From: Sphingobium cyanobacteriorum
GTDB taxonomy: Bacteria; Pseudomonadota; Alphaproteobacteria; Sphingomonadales; Sphingomonadaceae
Direction: 5' to 3'
DNA length: 64,000 nt
NCBI RefSeq assembly: GCF_030580935.1
Contig: NZ_JAUQOM010000003.1
Span: 1 to 64,000 of the forward strand
Shown: in pieces, positions 46,103 through 54,362 of the stretch
Numbering within the stretch: position 1 is the first letter of the stretch
Layout of the letters: the number at the start of each line of letters is the position of its first letter
Program-made: the position numbers and the translations under genes
The notes under the pieces: model-generated
Told to the model about the DNA's origin: nothing
Seen by the model: the letters and a program-made list of their open reading frames with translations, nothing else
Database searches by the model: none

Positions 46103-47439
46103 TGGGAGTTCCTCACGTAGACGCCGTCGAGAAACACGATCTCGACATCGATGCCGGTCGGCATCTCGACGACGGGTTGGTACTGTTCGGCGCGTTCGAT
46201 CAGGTATTTGCTGACCGTGTCGGCAGCGTCGGCGGCGCCTTGGCCAAGCCCGCCACCGAGAATGTCGCCCGCCGATAGCTTGGAGCGACTGCCGTCGGGG
46301 TTGGTCGTGACGCCGGAAAAGACGCTGTTGGCATTGGCCGAGAAGCCGCGCCCGAAGCCGCCGACGATCCCGGCCAGCAGGGCCTGGCTGACGAGGCTGC
46401 CTTCGCGGCTTACGACGCGGCCGCGGACCCCGGACTTGCCAGCGAAGCTGATGAAGCCTTTGACCTCGCTCACTGCAACCCTGCCGCCAGGCTGATCGCA
46501 GGTCATCCGGGCGAGCTTCACATAGACCTTCTCACTGCTGAGATCCCCGCGTGCCGCGCCGTTGACGACGCAGCCCTGGATCCGGGTGGTCAGAACCCTT
46601 CCGTTCTGCATCACCGAACGAGCAGGGCCGGTAATCCGAAGCACCACAGGCAGCGGATCGGTCTGGCTGGCGACACCTGCCGAGGCATCGACGCCGACGA
46701 TTACTCGTGCCGGAGCGTAGGAGTTGGGCGGCAGATAATCGGGCGAATCCTCGACGACGACCGGTGGCGCATCGGGTCGGCCCACACGGAGGCCATTGGT
46801 CGCTGCCTTGTCGGAGCTGAAGCTCATCAGCTTCACCTCGCCAGGCGAAGGGATCATGCCGCCCTGCGGATCGCCTGCTGCGGCGCCGGTACTGGTTTGA
46901 GGTGACCGGGCCCTTGCGTCATAGCCGCCTGCCTGCGGCCCATAAGCCGGTGGCGGCACAGCCGGTGCCGGTGATGCAGGCTGCGCGGCAAGCCGGGTCT
47001 TGAGCTCGGCGTTCTCTGCCGAGATAGCATCGATCGCAGCCTGTCCATCGACACGCATGGCCTGGTTCTCGGCCTTGAGAGCCGCCAGCTGCGCCTCGAT
47101 CTCCGTCCGCGGGATGCTCCCATCCTTCAGCGCCTTTTGCTCGCGGGTGACCGCATCGAGCCTGTTGCCGTAGGTCGCGACGAACTCGCGCTGCGACAGG
47201 TCGCGGTTGACCAGGCCTGCCGTGTCGATCGTCTGCGCCGCATTGGGATCGCCGGTCTTGTCCTTGTCGTCGCCGCCAAGGATGAACCAGCTTCCGCCGA
47301 TGAGGGCGAGTGCTCCCAGCGCCCCCAGCAGCAGCTTCTGACGGCGCGCGGTGCGAGCGTTGAGCCCGGAAAGTTCGGACGAAGCCGCGCTCTCGGCCTG
47401 CAAAGGGGCAGTGCCTGGCGTATGGGTTGCATCAGTCAT
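46099..47439 (-). CDS. traB: Conjugation channel protein TraB (VirB10-like)
   Basis: TraB, 446 residues, spans the inner membrane once (LLLGALGALALIGGSWFIL), then has a coiled-coil part (AQLAALKAENQAMRVDGQA), a Pro-rich linker (PASPAPAVPPPAYG) and the VirB10-like beta-barrel (SYAPARVIVGVDASAGVAS, GCVVNGAARGDLSSEKVYV). It links both membranes in the secretion core with TraV and TraK. The ATG at 47439 follows GGGGAG; the ten codons upstream in the open frame have no family match. It overlaps traK by eight bases. Confidence 0.95.
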   Translation of the reverse strand: MTDATHTPGTAPLQAESAASSELSGLNARTARRQKLLLGALGALALIGGSWFILGGDDKDKTGDPNAAQTIDTAGLVNRDLSQREFVATYGNRLDAVTREQKALKDGSIPRTEIEAQLAALKAENQAMRVDGQAAIDAISAENAELKTRLAAQPASPAPAVPPPAYGPQAGGYDARARSPQTSTGAAAGDPQGGMIPSPGEVKLMSFSSDKAATNGLRVGRPDAPPVVVEDSPDYLPPNSYAPARVIVGVDASAGVASQTDPLPVVLRITGPARSVMQNGRVLTTRIQGCVVNGAARGDLSSEKVYVKLARMTCDQPGGRVAVSEVKGFISFAGKSGVRGRVVSREGSLVSQALLAGIVGGFGRGFSANANSVFSGVTTNPDGSRSKLSAGDILGGGLGQGAADAADTVSKYLIERAEQYQPVVEMPTGIDVEIVFLDGVYVRNSQ

Positions 47440-48190
47440 GGCCGGTCTCCCCGCTTGCGCCGACAACAAAGGCCGTGGTGCTGGCCCCGGGTTCGAGCTT
47501 TGGCTCGGTGATCGAGACAGCGAGCGTGTCGCGTGGTGCGAGATCGCGTTCGGCGAGCGTCACGCTCTTCAATCCGCGATTGTGGATGCGGACGACCTTC
47601 CCAGTGAGGCTGGCGCCGCGATAATCGGCGATGAGCTGGAGCTCGAGATCGCCGACCCGTGCGGGCATTGCGGTAGCCTGGCGGACCTCGAAGCCATCGA
47701 CCGAACGGTCATTGGCCATCGCCTGGATGAGCCGGACGGCGCTTGTCTCGAGCGGGGTCTGGCTTTCCCAGTCAGCGGCTTTGGTTTTCGCGATCGCCGG
47801 GTTGGTCACAAAGATCTGCGCTGCCGGGATCTGCTCGACCCGGCACGCAACCTTGTAGACGAAACCCCTTTTGGTGGTGGCGAAGAAGCTGATGGCCCGC
47901 GCCGCGTAGGTTTCGGGCACGGACACGTATATGTCGCCGCGCACCGGCTCGTTCGTCACGGCAAAGTCATTGTACGGAGTGCCGGTCGAGATCTTCGAGA
48001 CGCTGGCGAACTGGTCGTCGACCAAGGCGAAGCGGGTCAGCTCGCGCGCTGAAACGCTGCATTCGATCGCCGCGCCATCGGCGCCCTGTTTGAACTGGTC
48101 GGCCGCATGGGCGGAGGTAGTTGCTACGGCGAGCAGCGCGGCCGCGCTCAGAAGTAGGACCCGTGCGTGGGCCGCTGGTCGGTAAGCCAT
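47432..48190 (-). CDS. traK: Conjugation outer-membrane core protein TraK (VirB9-like)
   Basis: TraK, 252 residues (F 242), is the VirB9-like secretin-type component of the outer-membrane core with TraV and TraB. It has a signal peptide (LLLSAAALLAVATTSAHAA) and beta-rich body (ARELTRFALVDDQFASVSK, GLKSVTLAERDL). The ATG at 48190 follows AAGGAGG and overlaps the traE stop (TGATG). The end is a Gly-rich strand followed by a hydrophilic tail. Confidence 0.93.
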   Translation of the reverse strand: MAYRPAAHARVLLLSAAALLAVATTSAHAADQFKQGADGAAIECSVSARELTRFALVDDQFASVSKISTGTPYNDFAVTNEPVRGDIYVSVPETYAARAISFFATTKRGFVYKVACRVEQIPAAQIFVTNPAIAKTKAADWESQTPLETSAVRLIQAMANDRSVDGFEVRQATAMPARVGDLELQLIADYRGASLTGKVVRIHNRGLKSVTLAERDLAPRDTLAVSITEPKLEPGASTTAFVVGASGETGHD

Positions 48191-48762
48191 CACTGGGCCT
48201 CCTTGGATTTGTCCTGTGGGGGGAGCTGCGCAAACCCGGAGAGCGCGAGGCGCAGGCCGCGGTAAGTCCAGCTGAAACGGAAGCGGCGTTCGTCACTGGC
48301 AATCACCTGCGCGCCGACGAAGGTCTTGAGCGTGCCGGTCACATCCGAGGTGAGGCCATTGGGATCGACCGTCATTGACCGGATCACGAATGCCTGGGTG
48401 ACATCCGAGCCCCGCTGCTCTTCGACGATCCGGACGAGCTCGGCCTTGAGGCGGCCATAGCTTGCAGGATCAGCGAGCTTCAGGATCTCGTTCATCCAGT
48501 AATCGAGGCCTTCCGGACTGCGATTGAGAAGAACAAGGGCCGCATCGCGGGTGACGAGCTCGAGATAATCGGCCTCGACCCCGGCACTGCTCACGGTGAG
48601 CGCTTTGGGAACGGTCGGAACCAGCACCACTTCGCGGTCGCGGGTGGCGGCAAGGCTCCCGGCGACGACCAGTGCAAGGCCAAGGCCGGCACTGGTGAGC
48701 GCAAAGAGGTTCCGCTGGCGCAGCAGCGATTGCTGCCGTTCGTGGGATATGTCGGAATACAT
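48190..48762 (-). CDS. traE: Conjugation protein TraE (VirB5/8-like)
   Basis: TraE, 190 residues (F 188), has an N-terminal membrane segment (LFALTSAGLGLALVVAGSLA) and a periplasmic VirB8-like domain (YLELVTRDAALVLLNRSPEG). It is a core assembly protein of the F-type pilus. The ATG at 48762 follows GAGGGG; a start at 48777 is in the same frame but overlaps traL. traL ends 12 bases upstream of the ATG. Confidence 0.93.
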   Translation of the reverse strand: MYSDISHERQQSLLRQRNLFALTSAGLGLALVVAGSLAATRDREVVLVPTVPKALTVSSAGVEADYLELVTRDAALVLLNRSPEGLDYWMNEILKLADPASYGRLKAELVRIVEEQRGSDVTQAFVIRSMTVDPNGLTSDVTGTLKTFVGAQVIASDERRFRFSWTYRGLRLALSGFAQLPPQDKSKEAQ

Positions 48763-48773
48763 GGAAGTGCCCC

Positions 48774-49061
48774 TCAACCGGCGAGTAGTCGGCAGTGAGA
48801 AGGCGGCGTTGCCTTGAGGCCCAGAAATCCTGCAGGCAGATACCAGTATGCGGCGTGGGCTACCCAGGAGCTGGCGCGTCCTGCTTTTGCCTTTCGCAAT
48901 GCGAACCAGGCGCCGAAGGCGACTATGATGCCGATAAAGATATGCTGGGTGAGGATTCCCCAGGTGAAGGGGGCCAGCATTCCCGCGAACTCGTCGATGG
49001 TCCAGAAGCCGATAAGCTCCGGGTCATCGAGCCGCCGAGGAATGATGTAAGGGTCTGCCAT
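48774..49061 (-). CDS. traL: Conjugation protein TraL
   Basis: TraL, 95 residues (F 91), has the family opening IIPRRLDDPELIGFWTIDE and two membrane stretches (GILTQHIFIGIIVAFGAWFA; YLPAGFLGL). It is an inner-membrane pilus assembly protein, the VirB3-like component that works with TraC. It lies between traA and traE. Confidence 0.93.
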   Translation of the reverse strand: MADPYIIPRRLDDPELIGFWTIDEFAGMLAPFTWGILTQHIFIGIIVAFGAWFALRKAKAGRASSWVAHAAYWYLPAGFLGLKATPPSHCRLLAG

Positions 49062-49087
49062 GGCGACGCCGCCTTCCCTTGCCGCGC

Positions 49088-49417
49088 TCAGATGACCGCG
49101 GTCACAACCGAGGTGACGATCGGAACACCCGTGCCGACACCGATGCCGACACCCACCGGAACGGCGACCTGGCCGAGCGAAAAACGCCCGGATGCCAGAC
49201 CGATCAGGCCGCCAGCGAGGCTGAGAACCGTGATGATCTTGCCGCCCGAGCCTTCCAGAAAGTCGGTGAACTTCGTGAGGGCAGGGGTGAAGGTCGTGTC
49301 AGCGCCGGCATAGGCGGCGCTCGCCGCAAGCGCCGCGATTGCGACCGGGATGGCAATGTTGAGGGTCTTGCCGAGACCCTTGACGCTGGCGCGCCGGGGG
49401 AGGGTGAGAGACTGCAT
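49088..49417 (-). CDS. traA: Conjugative pilin TraA precursor
   Basis: A 109-residue prepilin. The leader is long and hydrophobic (NIAIPVAIAALAASAAYA, cleavage after AYA near residue 37); the mature part of about 70 residues has two membrane helices (GGKIITVLSLAGGLIGLASG; VAVPVGVGIGVGTGVPIVT) separated by a short basic loop, as in F pilin. The S26 peptidase at 40494-41018 probably processes it. GGAG lies six bases before the ATG. It is the first gene of the operon, and the promoter region carries a LexA box and TAGGAAA motifs. Confidence 0.93.
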   Translation of the reverse strand: MQSLTLPRRASVKGLGKTLNIAIPVAIAALAASAAYAGADTTFTPALTKFTDFLEGSGGKIITVLSLAGGLIGLASGRFSLGQVAVPVGVGIGVGTGVPIVTSVVTAVI

Positions 49418-49456
49418 GTGAAGCTCCGGTTGGAGGGGTGGTCACAGCGTTCTTGC

Positions 49457-49471
49457 GTTCGCTGTGTGTTC
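49457..49471 (-). promoter_or_regulatory. LexA (SOS) box upstream of traA
   Basis: GTTC-GCTGTGT-GTTC on +, so GAAC-N7-GAAC as read on the traA strand; a third GAAC lies four bases further downstream on that strand. It lies 40 bases before the traA start. This is the first promoter of the 18-gene tra operon. Confidence 0.75.
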
Positions 49472-49480
49472 CACATGCAT

Positions 49481-49501
49481 CTAGGAAATGTTGGTAGGAA
49501 A
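49481..49501 (+). promoter_or_regulatory. Tandem TAGGAAA sites upstream of traA
   Basis: CTAGGAAATG (49481-49490) and GTAGGAAAG (49494-49502) are direct repeats 13 bases apart, matching the arms of the S24 repressor operators and the 13-mer at 1358 and 49699. They suggest that the S24 repressor or its partner acts on the tra promoter. Confidence 0.5.
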
Positions 49502-49679
49502 GTGTTCAGCAGCAATACCGTCTGGAGGTGGAAGGATGCGGACGCATCTTTTCCAGCTCAACGCATAAAATCGACGATAAGGACGTAAAATCAGTCTTTT
49601 TGTGTCGGTGAACGCCGTCACGGCAGCCGGGATTTGGCGACGACTCGGATAGAGGAACTGATTCGCCTCTAAACGAGAT

Positions 49680-49694
49680 GTTCCATGTATGTTC
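49680..49694 (+). promoter_or_regulatory. LexA (SOS) box upstream of the HTH gene
   Basis: GTTC-CATGTAT-GTTC matches the consensus exactly. It lies 73 bases before the HTH gene start at 49768. Confidence 0.72.
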
Positions 49695-49698
49695 TTTT

Positions 49699-49711
49699 CA
49701 TTTTCCTACAT
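49699..49711 (-). promoter_or_regulatory. TAGGAAA-type candidate operator beside the HTH gene
   Basis: CATTTTCCTACAT on +, that is ATGTAGGAAAATG on -, is identical in all 13 bases to the motif at 1358-1370. It lies four bases past the LexA box. Confidence 0.5.
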
Positions 49712-49767
49712 GGGATGCTTCGCGATATGCCTGCGAATCGCATCAGTGCAGATGCAAGGAGACAGCC

Positions 49768-50229
49768 ATGCACCATCCAACCACCGTTGCCAGACCGGCT
49801 AATCAAAGTCTGGCTCGCGTGCTCGCCCATGCGATCGATGCCGGCGGCAAACCCCGCCACAGGATTGCCAGTGAATGCGGGATGCACCGCGAGACCCTGC
49901 TTCGCGTAGCGCGTGGCGAGCGGCCTATCGGGCTCGACGAAGCGGCACTAGTGCTCGCCGCCTGTGGAGCGCACCCCCGCGCGACCATTATCCTTGCTCT
50001 TGCCGGGCAAGAAGAGCTCGCTTGCGAGTGGATGCATGGCGAGATGGGCGAATTTCTCGAAGAGTTCTTCACCAGCCTCCCAGTCCATCTTCAGCGGACC
50101 CTGGGGCGGCGGATTGAGGATCTGCGGCCTCGGTGGGCCAACGGCACCTCACAGCTCGTGGCACGAATGCTTGCCAAGCACATCGATGATTTCGTGGGCC
50201 GAGACATCACGATGTCACTGTCGCGGTAG
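49768..50229 (+). CDS. XRE-like HTH regulator
   Basis: A 153-residue protein. Residues 12-65 form a helix-turn-helix (HRIASECGMHRETLLRVARG), and a helical C-terminal part (EEFFTSLPVHLQRTLGRRIEDL) may dimerise it. It is not a S24 protein. GGAG of AAGGAGACAGCC lies before the ATG at 49768; an in-frame ATG at 49678 lies on top of the LexA box and has no ribosome site. It is divergent from the tra operon across a region with two LexA boxes, so it is a likely transfer regulator; whether it activates or represses is unknown. Confidence 0.75.
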   Translation: MHHPTTVARPANQSLARVLAHAIDAGGKPRHRIASECGMHRETLLRVARGERPIGLDEAALVLAACGAHPRATIILALAGQEELACEWMHGEMGEFLEEFFTSLPVHLQRTLGRRIEDLRPRWANGTSQLVARMLAKHIDDFVGRDITMSLSR

Positions 50230-50236
50230 CCTGAGA

Positions 50237-50254
50237 GTTCGGAGGGGACCGAAC
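50237..50254. promoter_or_regulatory. Hairpin between the HTH and AlpA-like genes
   Basis: GTTCGG (50237-50242) and CCGAAC (50249-50254) are perfect arms six bases apart, with no T-run after them. It could be an operator for the AlpA-like gene or a weak terminator. Confidence 0.4.
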
Positions 50255-50262
50255 CCAAGCAA

Positions 50263-50514
50263 ATGAGATCAACAATGCCGCATGCAACACCAGATGAAAT
50301 GCACATGCCTCAACCGCCCGAAGCAGCGCCGCCGGCGAGGCTTTTGCGCCTGCCGGAAGTGATAGCCCGCGTCGGACTGCGCCGCTCCGCCATCTATCAG
50401 CGTATGAGCGAGGGGCGGTTCCCGAGATCGCGATCGCTGGGGCCGAAATGCGCAGTTTGGGTTGAAGCCGAGATCGATGAATGGATCCGCGCCGTCTCCC
50501 AAATTCCAAGCTGA
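50263..50514 (+). CDS. AlpA-family DNA-binding protein
   Basis: An 83-residue MerR-like HTH of the AlpA family: LLRLPEVIARVGLRRSAIYQ, then MSEGRFPRSRSLGPKCAVW and WIRAVSQ, which is the classical AlpA signature. Such proteins act as excision or regulatory factors on phage satellites and genomic islands, and as activators of recombination genes. No integrase is seen nearby. The start is uncertain between ATG at 50263 and 50275. It lies 33 bases after the HTH gene. Confidence 0.85.
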   Translation: MRSTMPHATPDEMHMPQPPEAAPPARLLRLPEVIARVGLRRSAIYQRMSEGRFPRSRSLGPKCAVWVEAEIDEWIRAVSQIPS

Positions 50515-50562
50515 TGTCGCTGTGATCTATTCGGTTAGGATTTCCAGCGCTAAGCTGTGCCA

Positions 50563-51255
50563 ATGGTTTACCGTTACCCCCTTGGCAATTCTCTCCATCC
50601 CGAAGCCTTGAAAGAGAAGCAGCGCTCGCTGCGCGAGGGCTTTCAGACCCCCTTGGCACTGCGCGTTCATCGCGCGCTATCCTGGCTTCGGCGAGCGGAA
50701 GCCGAGGATCAGGACCATGACGTCCGCTTCATTCTTCTCTGGATCGGGTTCAACGCGGCCTATGCCGGTGATGTTGAGGCTTCAGCCAGTAGCTCTGCAC
50801 CGGAAGGCGAACGCGGACTGTTCCAGGCATTCTTCTCGACCTTGGTAAAGTTCGACGCGCGCCATCGGGTCTACGATGCTGTTTGGGAGCGGTTCAGCCA
50901 GGAAATACGGCTGTTGCTGGACAATCGCTATGTCTATCACCCGTTCTGGCAGCACCAGAATGGGGTCGCTGGCAATGCGGATTGGGAGCAGAAGCTTGAA
51001 CGCAGCCGAACCGCGATCAAGCATGCCTTGCGCGATCATGACACCGCCCGGATCCTCTCGATCTTGTTCGATCGGCTCTATGTTCTGAGGAATCAGTTGG
51101 TACATGGCGGCGCCACCTGGAACAGCGATGTCAATCGCGACCAAGTGAGGGATGGGGCGTCGCTGCTCGGATGCCTGCTGCCCATATTCATTGACCTGAT
51201 GATGGATAATCCTGGGTACGAATGGCCAATGCCAAATTATCCCGTCGTTGAATGA
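50563..51255 (+). CDS. HEPN-like domain protein
   Basis: A 230-residue, helical protein with a HEPN-type motif R-N-Q-L-V-H near residue 177 (LRNQLVHGG), the RX4-6H pattern of ribonuclease-type toxins and abortive-infection proteins. The first part, LALRVHRALSWLRRAEAE, fits the helical fold. No partner antitoxin (MNT) is visible. The ATG at 50563 is preceded by a GTG at 50557; there is no clear Shine-Dalgarno. Its end overlaps the end of the leftward helicase gene by 19 bases, tail to tail. Confidence 0.7.
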   Translation: MVYRYPLGNSLHPEALKEKQRSLREGFQTPLALRVHRALSWLRRAEAEDQDHDVRFILLWIGFNAAYAGDVEASASSSAPEGERGLFQAFFSTLVKFDARHRVYDAVWERFSQEIRLLLDNRYVYHPFWQHQNGVAGNADWEQKLERSRTAIKHALRDHDTARILSILFDRLYVLRNQLVHGGATWNSDVNRDQVRDGASLLGCLLPIFIDLMMDNPGYEWPMPNYPVVE

Positions 51256-54200
51256 TCTGGTAATGCCCTTGAGCGTGCGACGGGTCTGAGCGAAATCTGA
51301 AACTCGGCCAGCTCGCTCACGATGTCTTCGCTCATCCCCGAGAAAAGTTCGATCAGTTCGTCCTGTCGTGGCTGCCCAAAGGCAAGTCGGTAGGTCGCGA
51401 GCGATTTCTTCAGGTTCTCGTAGCGTTCGAGCTCACGGCTGAAAGGAAGCATGAGCACCATACGTTCGATTTTCGCCTCACCAGGATAGATCCAGTAGGG
51501 CACGATATCGCCGTCACACCCATTGACAGTTTGCAGATCCTCCGCGGCTTTGAACATTGCGGTCCAAGGTGCTTCGATGCCCACAAGCGCTGAAGCGCGA
51601 TTGCCAAAATCCGCCGCGATATTTCGGCGCACAGCATGATTTTTAAAGCGATGGACGCGTCCTTCGCGCTGCTCGATGTCGACCGGATTGCGCGGAAGAT
51701 TCCAGTGGACGATACGCGAGCAGTATGGGTGAAAATCAAGGCCCTCCTGTCCGATTGACGTGGATGCCAGGACGAATGGGCGAAATGGCGATTTGAAAGC
51801 AGCCTGGACGAGAGTGGTTCGGCGAACGCCCTTTTCCTCTTCGGCTTTGGTCGCGAAGCGCATGGCGAACCGCGCACGGATTTCGAAAGTCTGGTCCTGC
51901 AATCGCGCTCGGCCGGCCGTCCAGTGATCCAGCGTTATCTGAGCGGGCCGCAGTGCGACAACCTCGACCACCTTCATGGCGATGAGCCGTGCTCGTTCGA
52001 CCGCATCGACTTGCTCGGCGCGTTCACTTTCCAGGACGAGATGGAGATACTCATCCAGCACCGCGGCAAGATCGTGTTGCGCCGAGTGTGCATTGACCTG
52101 GCGCCAATAGTTCAGGGGCGAGGCTTCTTTCAGTAGAGCGCGGCTCTCCGGTTGGTTGTACAGGCTACGAAACCCAAGGGCGATTACGATCGCCGCGCCA
52201 ATAAGTGCCGGATCATCGATCTGTAACTCGGGGCAAAGGCGAGCAAGAGCGCGAAGCGCGCAGGTCGCAGGCGAGCCGAGCGCAAATTCCGCCAGCTTGT
52301 CGACTATGTCCCTTGGATCGGGGTCGCCGTGTTGATCGTCGGAAGCCAATGCTTGCCCAATCGCTTCGATCGTCCGTGCCATCGCGCCATGTTCGTCATG
52401 CGCCTCGTGCTCGATGGCGCCGACGCGGCCCCAATCCACACCTCGGCCCAGTTCGGCCTCGATGGTAAGGGGCAGCAGACGGTCGGATCGCTCGGCAAGT
52501 CGGGAAAGACACGCCGGATCGAGGCGTTCCCCAAGAACCTGACGAACCTGGACAAGCAGTTCAGCATAAGTGGTCGCTCGTCCGTGGCGCTGTTCTAACT
52601 GCAAGGGATCCACCCAACCGGCAAGGGTCGGAGATGGACACAACATCGGCATCATTTCCTCGACGCCGATTGGACGGCTTGTGCGCCCCACCAGATCCGG
52701 TGACATATTCATGCGCCGGCTCGCCTCGTGCGAGAGGAGTGCCGCAATCGCGTCCGGGACCATCGACCAGTCCGAGAAGACCAGCGTCTTGGTCGCCGGA
52801 ACAGGCTCTCCGAATGAAGGACGGGAAGGCGGGATCCACAGCGCACGATCAAGGCCGTGTTGGAAGGCTGTTTCAGCGAGCGCGCGCATTCGTCCGTTGC
52901 GAAGTGGAATCTCTGCGAAGTTTTCGACCTGTGCCTTGTCGATGATGTACGGAGCCGCGGCTCTAATCGCGGTGCGCAACTCCTTGGCCGGCCGCAATTT
53001 GACTGCCTGCAGGCGTTCTCGCAGCTTGTACCCACGCATGAAATTGAGAAGGTACGGCGACGACTTCCAATATTCGACAATGCCAGGCGCACTGACGAGT
53101 TCGGCCACCTGCGAGACCGCTTTCGCCTCCCTTAGATCGTCCGTTGCAATCGTCAGCGGGGGCTTCAATTCCCTCACAAGAGAATTGCGGTCCGCAGTGG
53201 AGTCTACGCGCTCCGTCCGGGCTATGACCTGGCTGAGGATGTGATGCACGCGGTCCCGCTGGATACGCGCGGCGGATCTTGACGCAGGCATCGCCTGCAA
53301 CGCACGCCGGAATTGCGAGAGCTCATTCTCGAGTTCCCTGACACGCGCCTCGCCGTCCACGTCGCCGAAGAGGAAGCGCATGGTTCGCAGGAAATCGCTG
53401 TAGTGATCGCCTTCTTCCGGATCGTCGCTGCTCAAGGTGAGCATTCGGTATGGCGTAGCGGACAGCAACAGCAGGCGTGCCGACGAACCATCCGGGCCGG
53501 AGTAGGAAAACAGGGCCCGGGCAAGCTCCGCAGCCGCTGCTTTTTCGGGCGCAAGACTCTCATCGTGCTCATGCAGCAATTCGGCAAACCGCTGGAACTC
53601 GTCCAGGATGATGAGATCCGGGGTAAGTGCGTCGACGCATATCCGTGCCAGGATGCGGCGAAGTTCCCCGATTATCGAGGCCGGGCGCTGGTCGGGTGGG
53701 TAGTCCGGACTTTTCTTGTTCCGTGCCAGCTCCGATGCCGCGCGAATGCGCTGGATGAAGTCATCCCCGATAGCTTCGTTGAATTTCTCGGATATCTCCT
53801 TCGAAATCGACTGGCTGCGCATCCAGTCTGTCCAGCCGGGCCAGTTCTCAGGCGTAACTCCGCCGCGAAAAATGCGCTGCACGCCACCATGCCGGATGCC
53901 GAGCCTTTTTCTCAGCATTTCATAAATGAGAGCGCGCTCTTTTGCCGTGCCCAACGATGACTTGAGATCGAGCGCCGTTCCCGGTGTCAGGCTGATGAGA
54001 TTTATGGGCCTGAATGCGATCCCTCCTTCCTGCTCGATCTCAAGCGGCAGGAGCGTGAGGCGGGTGTTCAGTGGTTTGGTTGCTGATCCGATAACATTGA
54101 GTGACTTGATATTTTGCTCGGCTATCGCCTGGTTCGAGCAGATGTAAACCACGTCAATCCGGTCAACCTTTCCTGCAAGTTGTTCGATCGTCTTGGCGAT

Positions 54201-54362
54201 AACGCCGCGCGCAACCATGGTCTTTCCCAAGCCGACTTCGTCGGCAACAAGGAACTGACGCGTGGGCGAGGTATCCGTGAACAGGCGCTGGAAGACATAG
54301 TCGACCGTGGCGCGCTGGAAGGGCTTCAGGAGTTCCAGATGGTCGTTCGCCCGATAGGTCAC
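51237..54362 (-). CDS. SNF2-type helicase of a five-gene operon
   Basis: A 1041-residue SF2/SNF2-like helicase: Walker A VADEVGLGKTMVARG near residue 41, DEFQ box LIILDEFQRFAELLHEHDE near 249, LLLLSATPYRM near 298, and the C-terminal helicase part with FVLASTSIGQEGLDFH and EQREGRVHRF near 900. It is a DNA or chromatin-like remodelling ATPase family also common in defence islands. The GTG at 54362 overlaps the PLD gene stop (GTGA); the open frame to 54569 is inside that gene. The middle (residues 350-620) is of unknown fold. Confidence 0.85.
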   Translation of the reverse strand: MTYRANDHLELLKPFQRATVDYVFQRLFTDTSPTRQFLVADEVGLGKTMVARGVIAKTIEQLAGKVDRIDVVYICSNQAIAEQNIKSLNVIGSATKPLNTRLTLLPLEIEQEGGIAFRPINLISLTPGTALDLKSSLGTAKERALIYEMLRKRLGIRHGGVQRIFRGGVTPENWPGWTDWMRSQSISKEISEKFNEAIGDDFIQRIRAASELARNKKSPDYPPDQRPASIIGELRRILARICVDALTPDLIILDEFQRFAELLHEHDESLAPEKAAAAELARALFSYSGPDGSSARLLLLSATPYRMLTLSSDDPEEGDHYSDFLRTMRFLFGDVDGEARVRELENELSQFRRALQAMPASRSAARIQRDRVHHILSQVIARTERVDSTADRNSLVRELKPPLTIATDDLREAKAVSQVAELVSAPGIVEYWKSSPYLLNFMRGYKLRERLQAVKLRPAKELRTAIRAAAPYIIDKAQVENFAEIPLRNGRMRALAETAFQHGLDRALWIPPSRPSFGEPVPATKTLVFSDWSMVPDAIAALLSHEASRRMNMSPDLVGRTSRPIGVEEMMPMLCPSPTLAGWVDPLQLEQRHGRATTYAELLVQVRQVLGERLDPACLSRLAERSDRLLPLTIEAELGRGVDWGRVGAIEHEAHDEHGAMARTIEAIGQALASDDQHGDPDPRDIVDKLAEFALGSPATCALRALARLCPELQIDDPALIGAAIVIALGFRSLYNQPESRALLKEASPLNYWRQVNAHSAQHDLAAVLDEYLHLVLESERAEQVDAVERARLIAMKVVEVVALRPAQITLDHWTAGRARLQDQTFEIRARFAMRFATKAEEEKGVRRTTLVQAAFKSPFRPFVLASTSIGQEGLDFHPYCSRIVHWNLPRNPVDIEQREGRVHRFKNHAVRRNIAADFGNRASALVGIEAPWTAMFKAAEDLQTVNGCDGDIVPYWIYPGEAKIERMVLMLPFSRELERYENLKKSLATYRLAFGQPRQDELIELFSGMSEDIVSELAEFQISLRPVARSRALPDHSTTG

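Larger units (their letters stand above)
49418..49767. other. Divergent regulatory region between traA and an HTH gene
   Basis: A 350-base non-coding stretch that carries control sites for both directions: a LexA box (49457-49471) and TAGGAAA repeats (49481-49501) on the traA side, and a second LexA box (49680-49694) and an ATGTAGGAAAATG motif (49699-49711) on the HTH side. The middle is moderately AT-rich (around 49560-49615) with no gene. This is probably the main control region of transfer. Confidence 0.65.

Noticed and set aside
50237..50254. GTTCGG-N6-CCGAAC as a sixth LexA box
   Set aside because: Its half-sites face each other (GTTC and GAAC) and are not direct GTTC-N7-GTTC repeats, so it does not match the alphaproteobacterial consensus.
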